Source: Ichthyophis bannanicus
Taxonomy: Eukaryota > Chordata > Amphibia > Gymnophiona > Ichthyophiidae
Direction: 5' to 3'
DNA: 64,000 bases
NCBI GenBank assembly: GCA_033557465.1
Contig: CM066033.1
Location: 18,167,080 to 18,231,079, forward strand
The position numbers and the translations under genes were made by a program. Positions 32,962-42,910 of this stretch are shown one piece after another. Numbering within the stretch: position 1 is the stretch's first letter; every line of letters begins with the position of its first letter. The notes beneath the pieces were generated by a model, which saw only the letters and a list, made by a program, of their open reading frames with translations, was not told the origin of the DNA and did no database searches.

Positions 32962-33468
32962 GTGGAGCAGGAGCCTGAGGGGTTTAAGTTTAGCTCAGTT
33001 TATCCAGAGAGAAGGACAAGGAGGACAAGCAGGACGAGCAGAGCAGGAAGGGCACGAGGAGAGGAATTGGAAGTACTCCTGAGAGCCGAGAGAGCTGCAG
33101 CTGCTGACCAGAGAGAAAGAGAGAGCAGTAGTTATGCCTACTCGAGAAGGAATGGAACAGTAAGAACCAGAAACACAAATTGGAGAACAGGACGAGGTGA
33201 ATGGTGGCCAGAGCATGTAAGAGGGGAAGCTACTACAAGCTTTAATCAAGATATGAGTCCCAGAAGCTTATCTAATAAGGAGCACTACGAAGTTGCCAGA
33301 GACAGCTTTAACCATAACGGAAGGCAGTCAGTTAAACTGTCTGAGCCAGAGATTGAGCCAATGCAATTGGGGGAGCCAGACTTACCTTGTGAAGAAGAGG
33401 TCTCATACGTGGACTGCTCTGTATGCCAGTCTGCCAATTCAGAGGGGTTGAAAGGGTGTCAACTGTAA
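32962..33468 (+). CDS. Unknown 168-residue open frame, strongly charged
   Basis: I do not recognise this protein. It starts MEQEPEGFKFSSVYPERR, has an Arg/Ser/Glu-rich first half and later EIEPMQLGEPDLPCEEEVSY, then a CSVC..C pattern near the end. The 'EPMQLG' segment faintly recalls the linker preceding the zinc knuckle of Ty3-like Gag proteins, but the zinc knuckle itself is not seen. The following 500 bases are non-coding and carry AATAAA at about 33984. It may be part of a degraded LTR element or a chance frame. Confidence 0.25.
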   Translation: MEQEPEGFKFSSVYPERRTRRTSRTSRAGRARGEELEVLLRAERAAAADQRERESSSYAYSRRNGTVRTRNTNWRTGRGEWWPEHVRGEATTSFNQDMSPRSLSNKEHYEVARDSFNHNGRQSVKLSEPEIEPMQLGEPDLPCEEEVSYVDCSVCQSANSEGLKGCQL

Positions 33469-34321
33469 AGAAAAGGCTTCAGTGTCCAAAAGCCCCAAGA
33501 GCTGTGTTTAGCTTGTGAATGTTCTGAGTTCAGGAGAAGTGTTTCACTGTGCAAAGCTGAAGTTTCCTAATTACCCTGAAGAAACAGCTGTGAGCAGTGC
33601 AGTGCTCAGTCTGGAAGCAGTTTTCAACGGAGAAAGTAAGAAAGGCTTTTGTTTGGCTAATTACTGAGAAAACCTTGAAAAGAGTTTTATCTGCTTCTGA
33701 GAGTTTAACTGTCTGTATGGAGTTTGCTGTGTTTAAGCAGACAAGATAGCCAGGTATTTCTTCTGGACTGGAAAGGGAAAGAAACCTGGTTTAAAGTTTT
33801 TCCTGTTTGTTTTGGACTGCACGGCAAGCCCTGCCCGAAGGCAGGAGCTGTTAGATGTTTTGATAATTAAGTGAAGAAAGCAATTTTGTTTAAGTTCAAG
33901 TTATCCTGTGTTGAATTACAAGAATTCCTGGTGAAATATTTAAAAAGGTGGAATTTCTGAACCTAGCGTGTTTTCTTTTCTAATGAATAAATTTCTATCA
34001 TTGCAACCCTTCAACACAACTACAAGATGGTGTTTTCTTTTCATCTGAGGCCAAATAACATCTAACTGAACTACCTTTCCCATAATGCATTGAAAGGCAT
34101 CCAGTTGGGAAAAGGCCAGCAAATTGAAGCACCCCAATGGCAACACAAAAACCACGCCCCTCCATACTGATGTAAGGGGCTAAGGGCGTGACAGTGTGTA
34201 TGTGAAGGGAAAGGTGAGGCATCCACAGGCATTACTTCAGACCCTTAACTGCAGGTCTCTGATCACCTCAGCCTCATCATTCGATTCCACCTCCCAACAA
34301 GTAAGCAATCTTTATATTAAC
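33469..34321 (+). other. Non-coding, LTR-like or untranslated sequence
   Basis: No open frame. A polyadenylation-type AATAAA lies at about 33984, followed by 'catttgcaaccctt'-like sequence. The 34060-34090 'tacctttcccataatgcattg' phrase resembles a motif frequent in vertebrate repeats. I could not find a matching repeat in the window to prove an LTR. Confidence 0.35.
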
Positions 34322-35369
34322 TTAATATGATCTTTGTGAAAAATGTTTTAAAACTTCACAAAACCACATTACTTCAAAATCAGATCTCAAAAGCAAAAAC
34401 AGAAAGGAGTCACTTATCTTTAAGAAGCATTTCCAAAGCGTCAGGGCACAAGCAGCACGGCTCAAATATACAGAAATCTACTTCAGAGCAGCATACATCC
34501 AAAGCTGCAACAAACTTTCAACAGCAAAGGAAACAAAGTGATTGTCTTAGATGTCAGAAAGATACTGTGGAGTTACGCTGAACATCAATGTTTCAGCTAA
34601 AAAAGAGCTTGCATTAGGAGCCACCACACAGTCTTGCCACTTCAAAATTTTAAAGCCAAAGAGACGAGTCTTTTTCATATCTAAGATCAGCTTCAATCAA
34701 ATACCTGATCTACAAATGCATGAAGAAATAGACACTGGAGATAAAATATTTATATTCACAATAAAGTAGCATGCCTCATCTGTTGGAAACTCTGTAAGTA
34801 CTACAACATCCCTGTGCCTGAAAAGCACTGGGATCATGACCTTAAAAGAATTACAGAGAATGAGGAGGTTATGATCACCTGGGATCCTCTCATTCTGACC
34901 GATAAAAAGCTGGATGTGAGGAAGCCAGATATAGTGGTAAAATAGAAAAACACCAGAGCGGCATTGATTGTAGCGGTGTCAGTTCCAAGCGACTGTTCTG
35001 TGAATTGCATTGAGAGGGATAAAATCTTCAAGTACCAAGAAATGCAGTCAAAGACCAAGAGAATGTGGCAGAAAGATACCGAGTTATTTCCCATTGTATT
35101 GGGTACCACAGACTTAATTAATGGGAATTTCCAAGCATGCCTTGATAAATTACCTATACAAGTAACATTTTAGGAACTCAAAAGGGAGGCTTCTCTTTGG
35201 CACAAAGCAAGTACTATGCTGAGCATTAGCAGTAAATTTGAGAGACTGAGATCATACCCACATACCCTGGCTTAGGAGTGAGGTTCATGACAGTCATGGT
35301 ATGTGCAAAACTCCCCCATTTGGAGAAATTGCTCCCTCATAAAAGTATAAAAATAAAAAGCCAGAGTTT
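34322..35369 (+). pseudogene. Zinc-finger remnants joined to a LINE-type C-terminal module
   Basis: The first part (34330-34760) has finger debris (CEKCFKTSQNHITSKSDL in a broken frame). From about 34780 to 35170 a degenerate protein reads WDPLILTDKKLDVRKPDIVV, then VSVPSDCSVNCIERDKIFKY, MWQKDTELFPIVLGTTDLI. This order, with an 'RPDIVV...K' nuclease-like box followed by 'KY..L', 'R.W' and 'VPVVIGA.G', is what I recall from the C-terminus of several non-LTR retrotransposon polyproteins. The clade is not determined. The block ends with the 'ggttcatgacagtcatgg' phrase common to all units. Confidence 0.55.
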
Positions 35370-36119
35370 GTCTACATCAGGGGTCTCAAACTCAAATTGC
35401 TTTGAGGGCGAAATGAGGACTTGTAAAGTAACCCGGGGGCCGCATAAGACGCGGGGCCTCATTTGCATAAGGGGCCTCATTTGCATAAATATTTGCATAA
35501 TGTTACCATACACTAACTTTTAGTAAACATGCCTCTTAATGAGTATGGATAAAGAAAGACTAAAAGATTTAGAAACAGGAAGACAATAATTAAACTGGGA
35601 ACCCCAAAAGCCAAACTTGGAATGTACAACAACACTGTAGAAATAAAACTATAAATTAATTTCCTCTTGTACTAAACAAAGCGCAAACATTAATGATGCA
35701 CATTTCCCAGAGCTGACATATTCCAGTTAATAAATTCAAAATAAAGAGATATTTTTCTACCTTTTGTGCATTTTTTTCAGTTGCAATTGTTCCAGCCACT
35801 TTCTTCTGGTTTCTTCATGTCTTCTGCTAACTCTCCATCGTCTGCTGTCCATTTGCCCTTTCTTCTCTCTCCTAGTTTTTTTTTCCATTCTCTCTCTACA
35901 TCTGCTTTAAGATACTAATCTTTCTCCTTTTGCTCTTTCCTCATTCCTATTTCATCCACTCAAATTTTACCCCTCCATCCTCAATCCCCACTTACTCTCC
36001 CAATACCCGGCCAATTTGTAGATTTTTCTTCCCTCCCACACAAAATATATTTCCCCTCTCCATTTCACTGTCCCAGCTCCATCCCATTCTAATCCTCCCC
36101 CAACATCAGCTCCCTTCTA

Positions 36120-37075
36120 GTTCCAGCTCCACCCAGCATCCGCTCCCTTCTAGTCCCTGCATCAGTCCATTTCCAGTCCTATCCTAGCCTCACCATCAGC
36201 CCATTTCCAATCCTAGCTCCCTCCCCTCACAGCCCATTTCCATTCCAAGCCCCCTCCCCATCAGCCATTTGCAGTTCAAGCCCCCCTTCCACTCAGCCCA
36301 TTTCCAGTCCTAGCAACCCCCCCCCAGCCCATTACCAGTCCTAGACCCCCCATAGCCCATTACCAGTCCTAACCTCCCCATAGCGCACTTACAGTCTTAC
36401 CCCCCATCACCCCATTTTCAGTCTTACCTCCCCTCATAGGCCATTACCGGTTCTAACCCCCCAATCAGCCCACCTCCAGTCCTAACCCTCCAATCAGCCC
36501 ACCTCCAGTCCTAACCCCATCTGCCCATTTCCAGTCCTAGTCCCTCCCCCCATAGCCCACTTGCAGTCTTATCCCCCATCACCCCATTTTCAGTCTTACC
36601 TCTCCTCATAGGCCATTACCATTTCTAACCCCCCAATCAGCCCACCTCCAGTCCTAACCCCCCAATCAGCCCAACTCCTATCCTAAGCCCCATCTGCCCA
36701 TTTCCAGTCCTACCCCCCACCATAGCCCATTACCAGTCATAACCCCCCCTGCCAATAGCCCACTTCCAGCCCTAACCCCCATTACCCCATTTCATTCAGC
36801 CACTCCATAGCTCATTACCAGTCCTAACTCCCCCCATCAGCCCACCTCCAGTCCTTCCTAACCCCCATCTGCCCATTTCCAGTCCTAGCCCCCACCATAA
36901 CCCATTACCAGTCATAACCCCCCCTGCCAATAGCCCACTTCCAGCCCTAACCCCCATTACCCCATTTCAGTCAGCCCCTCCATAGCTCATTACCAGCCCT
37001 AACTCCCCCCATCAGCCCACCTCCAGTCCTTCCTAACCCCCATCAGCCCAGTTCCAGTCCTACACCCCCCCCTCC
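36120..37075 (+). repeat. C-rich minisatellite inside the hAT-type element
   Basis: Degenerate tandem units of about 30-40 bases built around 'cccatttccagtcctaacccc' with variants (cagcccacctcc, catagcccattacc). The unit boundaries drift and a longer higher-order repetition is visible: 36705-36790 recurs at about 36885-36970. One strand is almost free of G. Confidence 0.8.
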
Positions 37076-37097
37076 CTCCCTCCCAGCAGCCCAGGTA

Positions 37098-37480
37098 AAG
37101 ATCAAAAAAAAACCTGGCTTCTGCTGCTGCAGCATAAAATCAGCTGTCCCGCGGCCCCTTCCCCTCTGCGCGGAGAGCCCTGAGTCTGCTTCATCAGCAG
37201 CGGGCTTTTTAAGCTGCGAAGAGAGTATTTCCCTCTCGCGCGGCTTAAGCCTATTCACTTTTCAAGCCGCGCGAGAGGGGAATATTCTCTTTGCGGCTTG
37301 AAAATCACGCCGCTGATGGAGCACACTCAGGGATCTCCGGGCAGAGTGGAAGGGGCCGCAGGACAGCTGATTTTGCTGCTTGAGCAGCAGAAGCCAGTTT
37401 GTTTTTTTTAATTTGACAGTTGATTCTGCCGCTGCCACGGCGGCAACGGCAGCAGCAGAAGCCAGGGTTTTTTGGGTTTT
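37098..37480. repeat. Long imperfect inverted repeat (hairpin)
   Basis: The left arm runs from 'cctggcttctgctgctgc' through 'cagctgtcc', 'gagagccctgagt' and 'ccctctcgcgcggctt'. The right arm gives the complements in reverse order ('aagccgcgcgagaggg', 'cactcagggatctccgggcag', 'ggacagctga', 'gcagaagccagg'). Arms are roughly 150-190 bases with indels and the loop is near 37255. It may be subterminal inverted sequence of the hAT-type element. Confidence 0.75.
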
Positions 37481-37569
37481 TTTGTTTCCCTCCGTCGCGG
37501 GCCGCACAACGTTCTCTCGCGGGCCGCATGCGGCCCGTGGGCCATGTGTTTGAGACCCCTGGTCTACAT

Positions 37570-38145
37570 TATTAAACTAGGAGAGGCATCCAACAAGCAG
37601 AAGGAATGAATGAGAAGCCACCAATATATACAGGGAAGAAAGCAACAGAATTTGCAAAACAAGAGAAAAATCTCTTTGAAGAATTAGATCAGCAAACAAG
37701 GAAAAACAAGTGGCAAATTCCATAAATAGTGTGGGAAATATTAAGCATTACACCAGGAACCATTTGTTGATCAAACAAGGACACATGAGTGGTTACAAAG
37801 AGGTTAATTGAAACTAAAGGATAAGAGATTGATGGTTGCAGCCCAGGACAATGGATTATGGACAAGATGGTTCACAGTGAGCAGAGAAAACTGGTAAAAC
37901 ACATATGCAGATTTTATAAGAAAGAGCTGAAAATAGTTACTCACCTTGTCACTGGTTGTAAAGTACAGATGGCAGAGAATTGTGTACTGAAAGGCACAAC
38001 AAAGTGGCACGTCTCATCTACTGGAAACTCTGTAAGCACTGTAACAAAACTGTAACAGAAAAGAATTACAGAGAATGAAGAAGTTATGACAAACTTGGGA
38101 TATTTCCATTCTGATGGATAAGAAACTGGACGCAAGGAAACCCAA
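37570..38145 (+). pseudogene. Degenerate zinc-finger/LINE chimeric unit (part 1)
   Basis: Sequence resumes after the hAT duplication with finger-like debris near 37720-37790 ('tgtgggaaatattaagcattacaccag') and then the segment corresponding to 34760-34920 ('gtctcatctactggaaactctgtaagcact', 'aagaattacagagaatga'). All frames broken. It is a further copy of the chimeric unit. Confidence 0.5.
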
Positions 38146-38147
38146 TA

Positions 38148-38475
38148 CAGCCACTCCTCGCTTAACGACCGAGTTCCGTTACAACGACCTGGTCGTTAAG
38201 CGAATTGGTCGTTAAGCGAGGAACGGCATGTACATAGTATATGCATAGTATTTGACAATACAGACAATACAGTATTCTTACCAGGAAACCAGCAGTACCG
38301 GACCTCAGAATAGTGTACAATTTCAGCCATGAATGACTTTTAGACGCAGCGCAACCACGTTTTAGCACGTACCGTCGGTGAGATGGTCGTAAGTGTGAGT
38401 GGTCGTAACGGTGAAGAGATGGTCGTAAGTGCGAGCGGTCGCTAAACAGGTAGGTCGTTAAGCGAGGAGTGGCTG
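38148..38475. mobile_element. pogo/Tigger-like MITE (328 bp)
   Basis: Inverted ends CAGCCACTCCTCGCTTAACG and CGTTAAGCGAGGAGTGGCTG are flanked by TA on both sides (38146-38147, 38476-38477), the duplication of the Tc1/mariner superfamily. Ends of the form CAGn...CTCGCTTAACGACC are familiar from Tigger-type elements. No coding capacity. Inner sub-repeats of 'ggtcgtaagtg' occur near the right end. Confidence 0.85.
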
Positions 38476-38477
38476 TA

Positions 38478-38967
38478 TAGGAAACACTAGAACGGCATTG
38501 ATAATAGAGGTGTCTGTTCCAAGGAACTATTCTGTGAACTGCGTGGAGAGGGAGAAGATCCTGAAGTACTGAGAAATGCAGTCAGAGACCAAGAAAATGT
38601 GAGACAAAGATACAGAAATATTTCTCATCATATTGGGAGCCGTAGGCCTGCTAAAGGAGAACTTTAAGCCACATTGTAACAAATTACCAATACATATTAC
38701 GTCTTATGAACTCCAGCAGGAGGCTCTCTTTGGCACGATGCAAGTACTACGCCAAGCATTAGCAGTAAATTTGAGAGATTGAGATCATTCTGCACATACC
38801 CTCTTTTAGAAGTGATGACTATCATGTTATGTGGAAAACTAACCCATTTGGATAAATTGCCCCCAAGAGAACCACTTAATTGTTTACAATATGATAAAAG
38901 CTCTGCTAATAAAGTTAGCTTAAGAATTCTTGAAAGAGTAAACTGGAGAGAAACCATTACCCTAGAG
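38478..38967 (+). pseudogene. Degenerate zinc-finger/LINE chimeric unit (part 2)
   Basis: Continues the unit split by the MITE: the C-terminal module ('ggtgtctgttccaag', 'gtggagagggagaagatcctgaagtac', 'atattgggagcc'), the 'ggcacgatgcaagtac' and 'gagagattgagatcat' block, then a finger remnant from 38860 ('aattgtttacaatatgataaaag'). It ends at the next MITE. Confidence 0.55.
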
Positions 38968-39151
38968 CAGTGGTTCTCAGCCCAGTCCTATGGGACCCCC
39001 AGGCCAGTCAGGTTTTCAGGATATCCACAATGAGATAGATCTGCATGCACTGCTTCCATTGTATGCAGATCTGTCTCATGAATATTCATTGTGGATATCC
39101 TGAAAACCTGACTGGCCTAGAGGTCCCAGAGGACCAGGTTAAAAACCACTG
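38968..39151. mobile_element. Short palindromic hAT-like MITE (184 bp)
   Basis: Ends CAGTGGTTCTCAGCC and GGTTAAAAACCACTG are inverted, and the body is one long imperfect palindrome (arms around 'gtcaggttttcaggatatcc'). Flanks CCCTAGAG and CCTTAGAG are a 7-of-8 duplication, which suits a hAT-type insertion with one later change. Confidence 0.8.
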
Positions 39152-39304
39152 CCTTAGAGGAAAATTGAGGAAAACTTAAAATATGTCTCTCACGGCTTAA
39201 TGTGATATAAATGAACTTGAACAGGAAGATGTAAATAAATATCAGAGAGTAGAAGAAGTAACAATCCAGCATATATTAGTAAGGGAATAGCTCTACATAG
39301 AATA
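39152..39304. other. Spacer before DIRS C
   Basis: AT-rich, no feature seen; too short for a gene. It continues the degraded zinc-finger unit on base composition only. Confidence 0.3.
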
Positions 39305-39689
39305 ATCTCCAGGAACAAGCAGGAATGTAGTCTTCACATATGGGTATTGTCGGCATTGATGGAGCCCACGTGGGAATGCTCCAAGCGTCTTATAGGAAAG
39401 CTTTTGGGAGCGTCCCACTGCGCCTGTGCTGCTGCCTTTCTGCCTTTCCAACTCTCCCTCTTCATTTTTTCATTTTCTGCGGAGCCGACAGGCTGCATTC
39501 CCTATGACTGCAGAAAATGTTCTTTTTTGTGGTCGCATCTGCCTTCCTGTAGACGCTGACAACAGTACCATCAGTGTTTGTTTGTTTGTCATTTATTTTC
39601 TTTCTTTCAAAAAAAAGCTTTTTCTTGATGGTCTTTCCCCTCTTGGTGCTTCGGCGCCATATTGGGCTGTAGGCCCTGTTTTTTCTTAA

Positions 39690-40870
39690 AATAGAGAAAC
39701 CAACTAGTGGTTTCAAGAAATGTTCAAAATGTAGCAGTACTATTTCTGCTACCGATACCCATGACTGGTGTCTTAAATGTTTGGCCCCAGACCATTGTCC
39801 ATCAGAGTGTCTCTTCTGCAGAAAGATGACTAAGAGGAGCCTGCAGAATAGAGCTGCGAAACTGGTATCCTTTTTGCCTCGGATGCAGTGTCCATTGTAT
39901 CGATGTCTTCCATGGCTTCATCTTCCTCCCATGGATCTCAGGTAACCATACCTAGGTCTTCCTCGAAGACTGGCCAGTCCTCAAAGGGTAGATCTCCTTC
40001 TAAGCATTGAGATGCTTCTAGCATTGCCTTCAAGGAGAATACACCGGCCAAACAACCCCGGTGGAAGGTTTTTGCCTCCAAAGCATTATCGGGGTCCCAA
40101 GATGTTCCCAAGGCGTCCACCTCTGGAGAGCTCTTGATGCCATGTTCTATGTGAGCAAGCAGGGTGGAACAGGTTTGCAGGCATTGTGCAACGAAGCTCT
40201 ACAGCTATGGTCCTTTGCAAGAGGCCTTCAGATTCACCTACTCGCGTTGTATCTCCCAGGCAAACAGAATCTCCTAGCAGACAAATTCAGCCGAGTATGG
40301 CTGCCACACGAGTGGTCTCTTAATTCAGAGCAAATTGCTTGAATCTTTCTGATCTGAGGAACTCCAGATATAGACCTATTTGCAAGTCCTCAGAATACCA
40401 GACTTCCCAGATTCTGTTCCAGAATTCCTGCTCGGAACAGTCAGGCAATGGATGCTTGCCACCTTCACTGGGGTCAGGACTTCCTATATGCCTACCGCCC
40501 ATTCCCCTCATTCCCAAGACTCTTTTCAAACTTCAGAGATTCAAGGGCCATATGATCCTCATAGCCCCATGCTGGCCATGACAGACGTGGTATCGACTGC
40601 TTCTACGTCTTTCTCAAGCCAAACCTCTGGAGTTGGGATGTGCTCCAGATCTTCTATCCCAGGAGAACGGGACTCTTTTGCAACCCAACCCTCAGTCCTT
40701 GTACCTGATGGTGTGGCTGCTGAGAGCTTAGAAGTATACGATATCAACCTTTCTCAACAGGTTAAGGATATCCTTTTGGCCTCCAGGAAACCTTCCACTA
40801 GGTGTGCTTACACTTTTAAGTGGAGAAGGTTCTCTATCTGGTGTTCAGAGAAGGAACTTAATCCTTTTTA
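39690..40870 (+). pseudogene. DIRS C Gag, RNase H and methyltransferase remnants
   Basis: A cysteine-rich Gag start in a broken frame (KCSKCSS..., TDTHDWCLKCLAPDH, CLFCRKM) matches the B Gag N-terminus. At about 40141 it passes to the RNase H end (MFYVSKQGGTGLQALCNEA, LYLPGKQNLLADKFSR), then the methyltransferase region (DIDLFASPQ, LPRFCS) with several stops, and the recombinase N-terminus (LASRKPSTRCAYTFKWRRFS) at about 40775-40870. Confidence 0.75.
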
Positions 40871-42328
40871 GTTCCAGTAGAGGCGTTACTGGAGTATCTC
40901 CTCCACCTCTCATCCTCTGGACTTAAAACTAATTCAGTAAGGGCCCACCTTAGTGCCACTGCGGCTTTCCACACGCCCTTTGTTGAACAACCTGTCTCCT
41001 CTCAGCTACTTGTAGCGCGTTTTTTGAGAGGTCTACTCTTAACTAAGCCTCCCATTAAGCAACCACCTGTGACATGGGATTTAAATCTTGTCCTTGGACA
41101 GCTTATGAAGCCGCCCTTCGAACCTTTAGCCACTACATCCCTGAAATTTCTTTCTTGGAAGGTGATCTTCCTAATTGCCCTAACTTCTGCAAGATGCATT
41201 AGTGAGCTACAAGCCTTAGTGGCTGACCCTCCTTACACAAGGTTCCACCCTGATAAGGTAGTCCTTACTTTATGCCAAAAGGTGATATACTGTAGGTTAA
41301 CTTACAAAGCAATTATCATAACCTTCAAGGTCATTAACAAAACAGCCCCTACAGCCTTAATGGACCTTGTTCACCCTATATCAGCAAACAGAGAGAGGAG
41401 ATCCTGCACAGCTAACACTCTACAGATCCCCAAAGAAATAACGAAATGTAACAAATCAACAAAAAACAGAGCCTTTAGTCTCTATGCCCCTAGCTGCTGG
41501 AATGCCCTCCCTGCACCCATCAGAACCATAACAAACCTAACCCAATTCAGAAAAGCGCTAAAGCACCACCTGTTTCTCCTACACTACTCGCAATACTCCA
41601 GCCTAACACCACCTATCACACACACAACAAAGACCAATTGAAATGCTGTCAAAGGTTGTACATATTGTAAATACAAATTGTAGATAATTTATCTTAAATT
41701 GTATATCGTACCCCCTGTTGAATTCCAAGTTCAATCCCCTGTTTCATTGTAAGTGCCTACTTTGCACAATATCGTTATATGTAAACCGCGCTGATTTTCA
41801 AGAGTGCGGTATATAAGAACCATAAAAATAAATAAATAAATAATAAATAAAGGTGGTTTCGCCTTTTCATTTGAACCACTTGGTTTACCTTCCTGTCTTC
41901 TTCCCTAAGCCTCATGCCTCTAGTGCAGAAAGGAATCTTCATAGTCTAGATTGTAAACGGGCTTTAGCTTTTACCTTCAGAGGACTAAGCATGGTGAAAA
42001 AAAAAGCTTCACAGCTTTTTGTTGCCTTTGATTCCAGTCACCTTGGTTTATCAAATTCCAAGCGAACACTCTCCAATTGGATTGCAAACTAATATCCTTT
42101 ACCTATGAGTGTAAAGGACTTTCTCTCGAAGGTCATGTCACAGCTCACAATGTGAGAGCAATGGCTGCCTCTATAGCCAACCTTCGCTCGGTGTCAGTTG
42201 ACGACATCTGCAAAGCAGCCACTTGGTCCTCTGTCCATACTTTTGCGGCCCATTACTGCTCGGACAAGGACTCCCGTCGGGATGCCTCATTTGGCCAGGC
42301 TGTTCTCCAGCATCTCTTTCAGACTTAG
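40690..42328 (+). pseudogene. DIRS C tyrosine recombinase, broken and split by a LINE
   Basis: The N-terminal part ends at a stop at about 40869; the domain resumes with RGLLLTKPPIKQPPVTWDLN and LTSARCISELQAL (41024-41275). In that box the catalytic arginine of SARRxSEL is cysteine. After the LINE insertion it continues with KVVSPFHLNHLVYLPVFFP, TAHNVRAMAASIA and FAAHYCSDKDS and ends at 42328. The second basic-pair box keeps H and R and the tyrosine is present, but the loss of the first arginine and the breaks make it inactive. Confidence 0.85.
41285..41848 (+). mobile_element. 5'-truncated L2-like LINE inserted in DIRS C recombinase
   Basis: The inserted block encodes the end of an L2-like ORF2 (FSLYAPSCWNALPAPIR, then a stop at 41641) and a 3' UTR ending in a hairpin (ACCGCGC...GTGCGGT at about 41778-41808) before TATATAAG and a (AAATA)-type tail. 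It is bordered by AAAGGTG at 41278-41284 and 41849-41855, a target-site duplication. Removing one copy restores continuity of the recombinase (LCQKVVSPFH). Confidence 0.9.
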
Positions 42329-42454
42329 AACAACTCCTACCTCCCGTCCCAGGTTTCGATACCAGAGATCCTTGGGAGGAAACATGACCCACTTTAGCCT
42401 GTGTTTCACTTCTCTATCTGGGGTCATCTCCCTGGCATTTTTAAGCTAGGGAGT

Positions 42455-42553
42455 CCCATATGTGAAGACTACATTCCTGCTTGTTCCTGGAGATAGCGTA
42501 GTTACTCATCTGTAACAGATGATCTCCGGGAACAGCAGGAATTGAGTCTTCAC
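42455..42553 (+). repeat. Internal complementary region of DIRS C
   Basis: Joins the complement of the left end ('catatgtgaagactacattcc...cctggagat') to the complement of the right end ('agcgtagttactcatctg...gagtcttcac'), about 125 bases after the recombinase stop. Same layout as in B and D. Confidence 0.88.
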
Positions 42554-42910
42554 AACCCACCCACCTCCCCTAGGAGTTGTAGCTCTGTCTCTCTCACTCT
42601 CCCTTTTTTTCTTTACTTCTCTCTTTTTGTCTTACCTACAAACCCAACTGAAGAGGGAGAGTTGGAAAGGCGGGAAGGCAGCAGCGCAGGCACAGTGGGA
42701 TGCTCCCAAAAGCTTTCCTATAGGATGCTGGGGAGCATTCCTGCGAGGGCTCCGTTGGGGCTGATGATACCCATATGTGAAGACTCAATTCCTGCTGTTC
42801 CCAGAGATCACCTGTTACAGGCGAGTAACTATGCTTTATAGGGGGTTAAATTCATATTGAAATGTACTTTACATTTATGGTCAACATTATTGGTACCCTT
42901 GCATTTTAGG

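Larger units (their letters stand above)
35378..37561. mobile_element. Non-autonomous hAT-type DNA transposon (2184 bp)
   Basis: Terminal inverted repeats CAGGGGTCTCAAAC and GTTTGAGACCCCTG are bordered by an identical 8-bp duplication GTCTACAT (35370-35377 and 37562-37569), which is diagnostic of hAT-type insertion. No transposase is encoded. The interior holds a C-rich degenerate minisatellite (about 36120-37075) and a long imperfect hairpin (37098-37480). It interrupts a zinc-finger/LINE chimeric remnant. Confidence 0.9.
39305..42835 (+). mobile_element. DIRS-like retrotransposon C (family B type), internally deleted
   Basis: Inverted terminal repeats (39305-39475 and about 42655-42835) and an internal complementary region (about 42455-42553) show that the ends are complete. 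The interior is short: a Gag N-terminal cysteine module (39690-39850), then a jump to RNase H (from about 40141), the methyltransferase region and the recombinase. Most of Gag and all of RT are gone. A LINE fragment sits at 41285-41848. Its sequence is clearly diverged from B and D, so it is an older relative. Confidence 0.85.

Noticed and set aside
36120..37075. Coding region in the C-rich stretch
   Set aside because: Tandem degenerate minisatellite without start codons or consistent frame.
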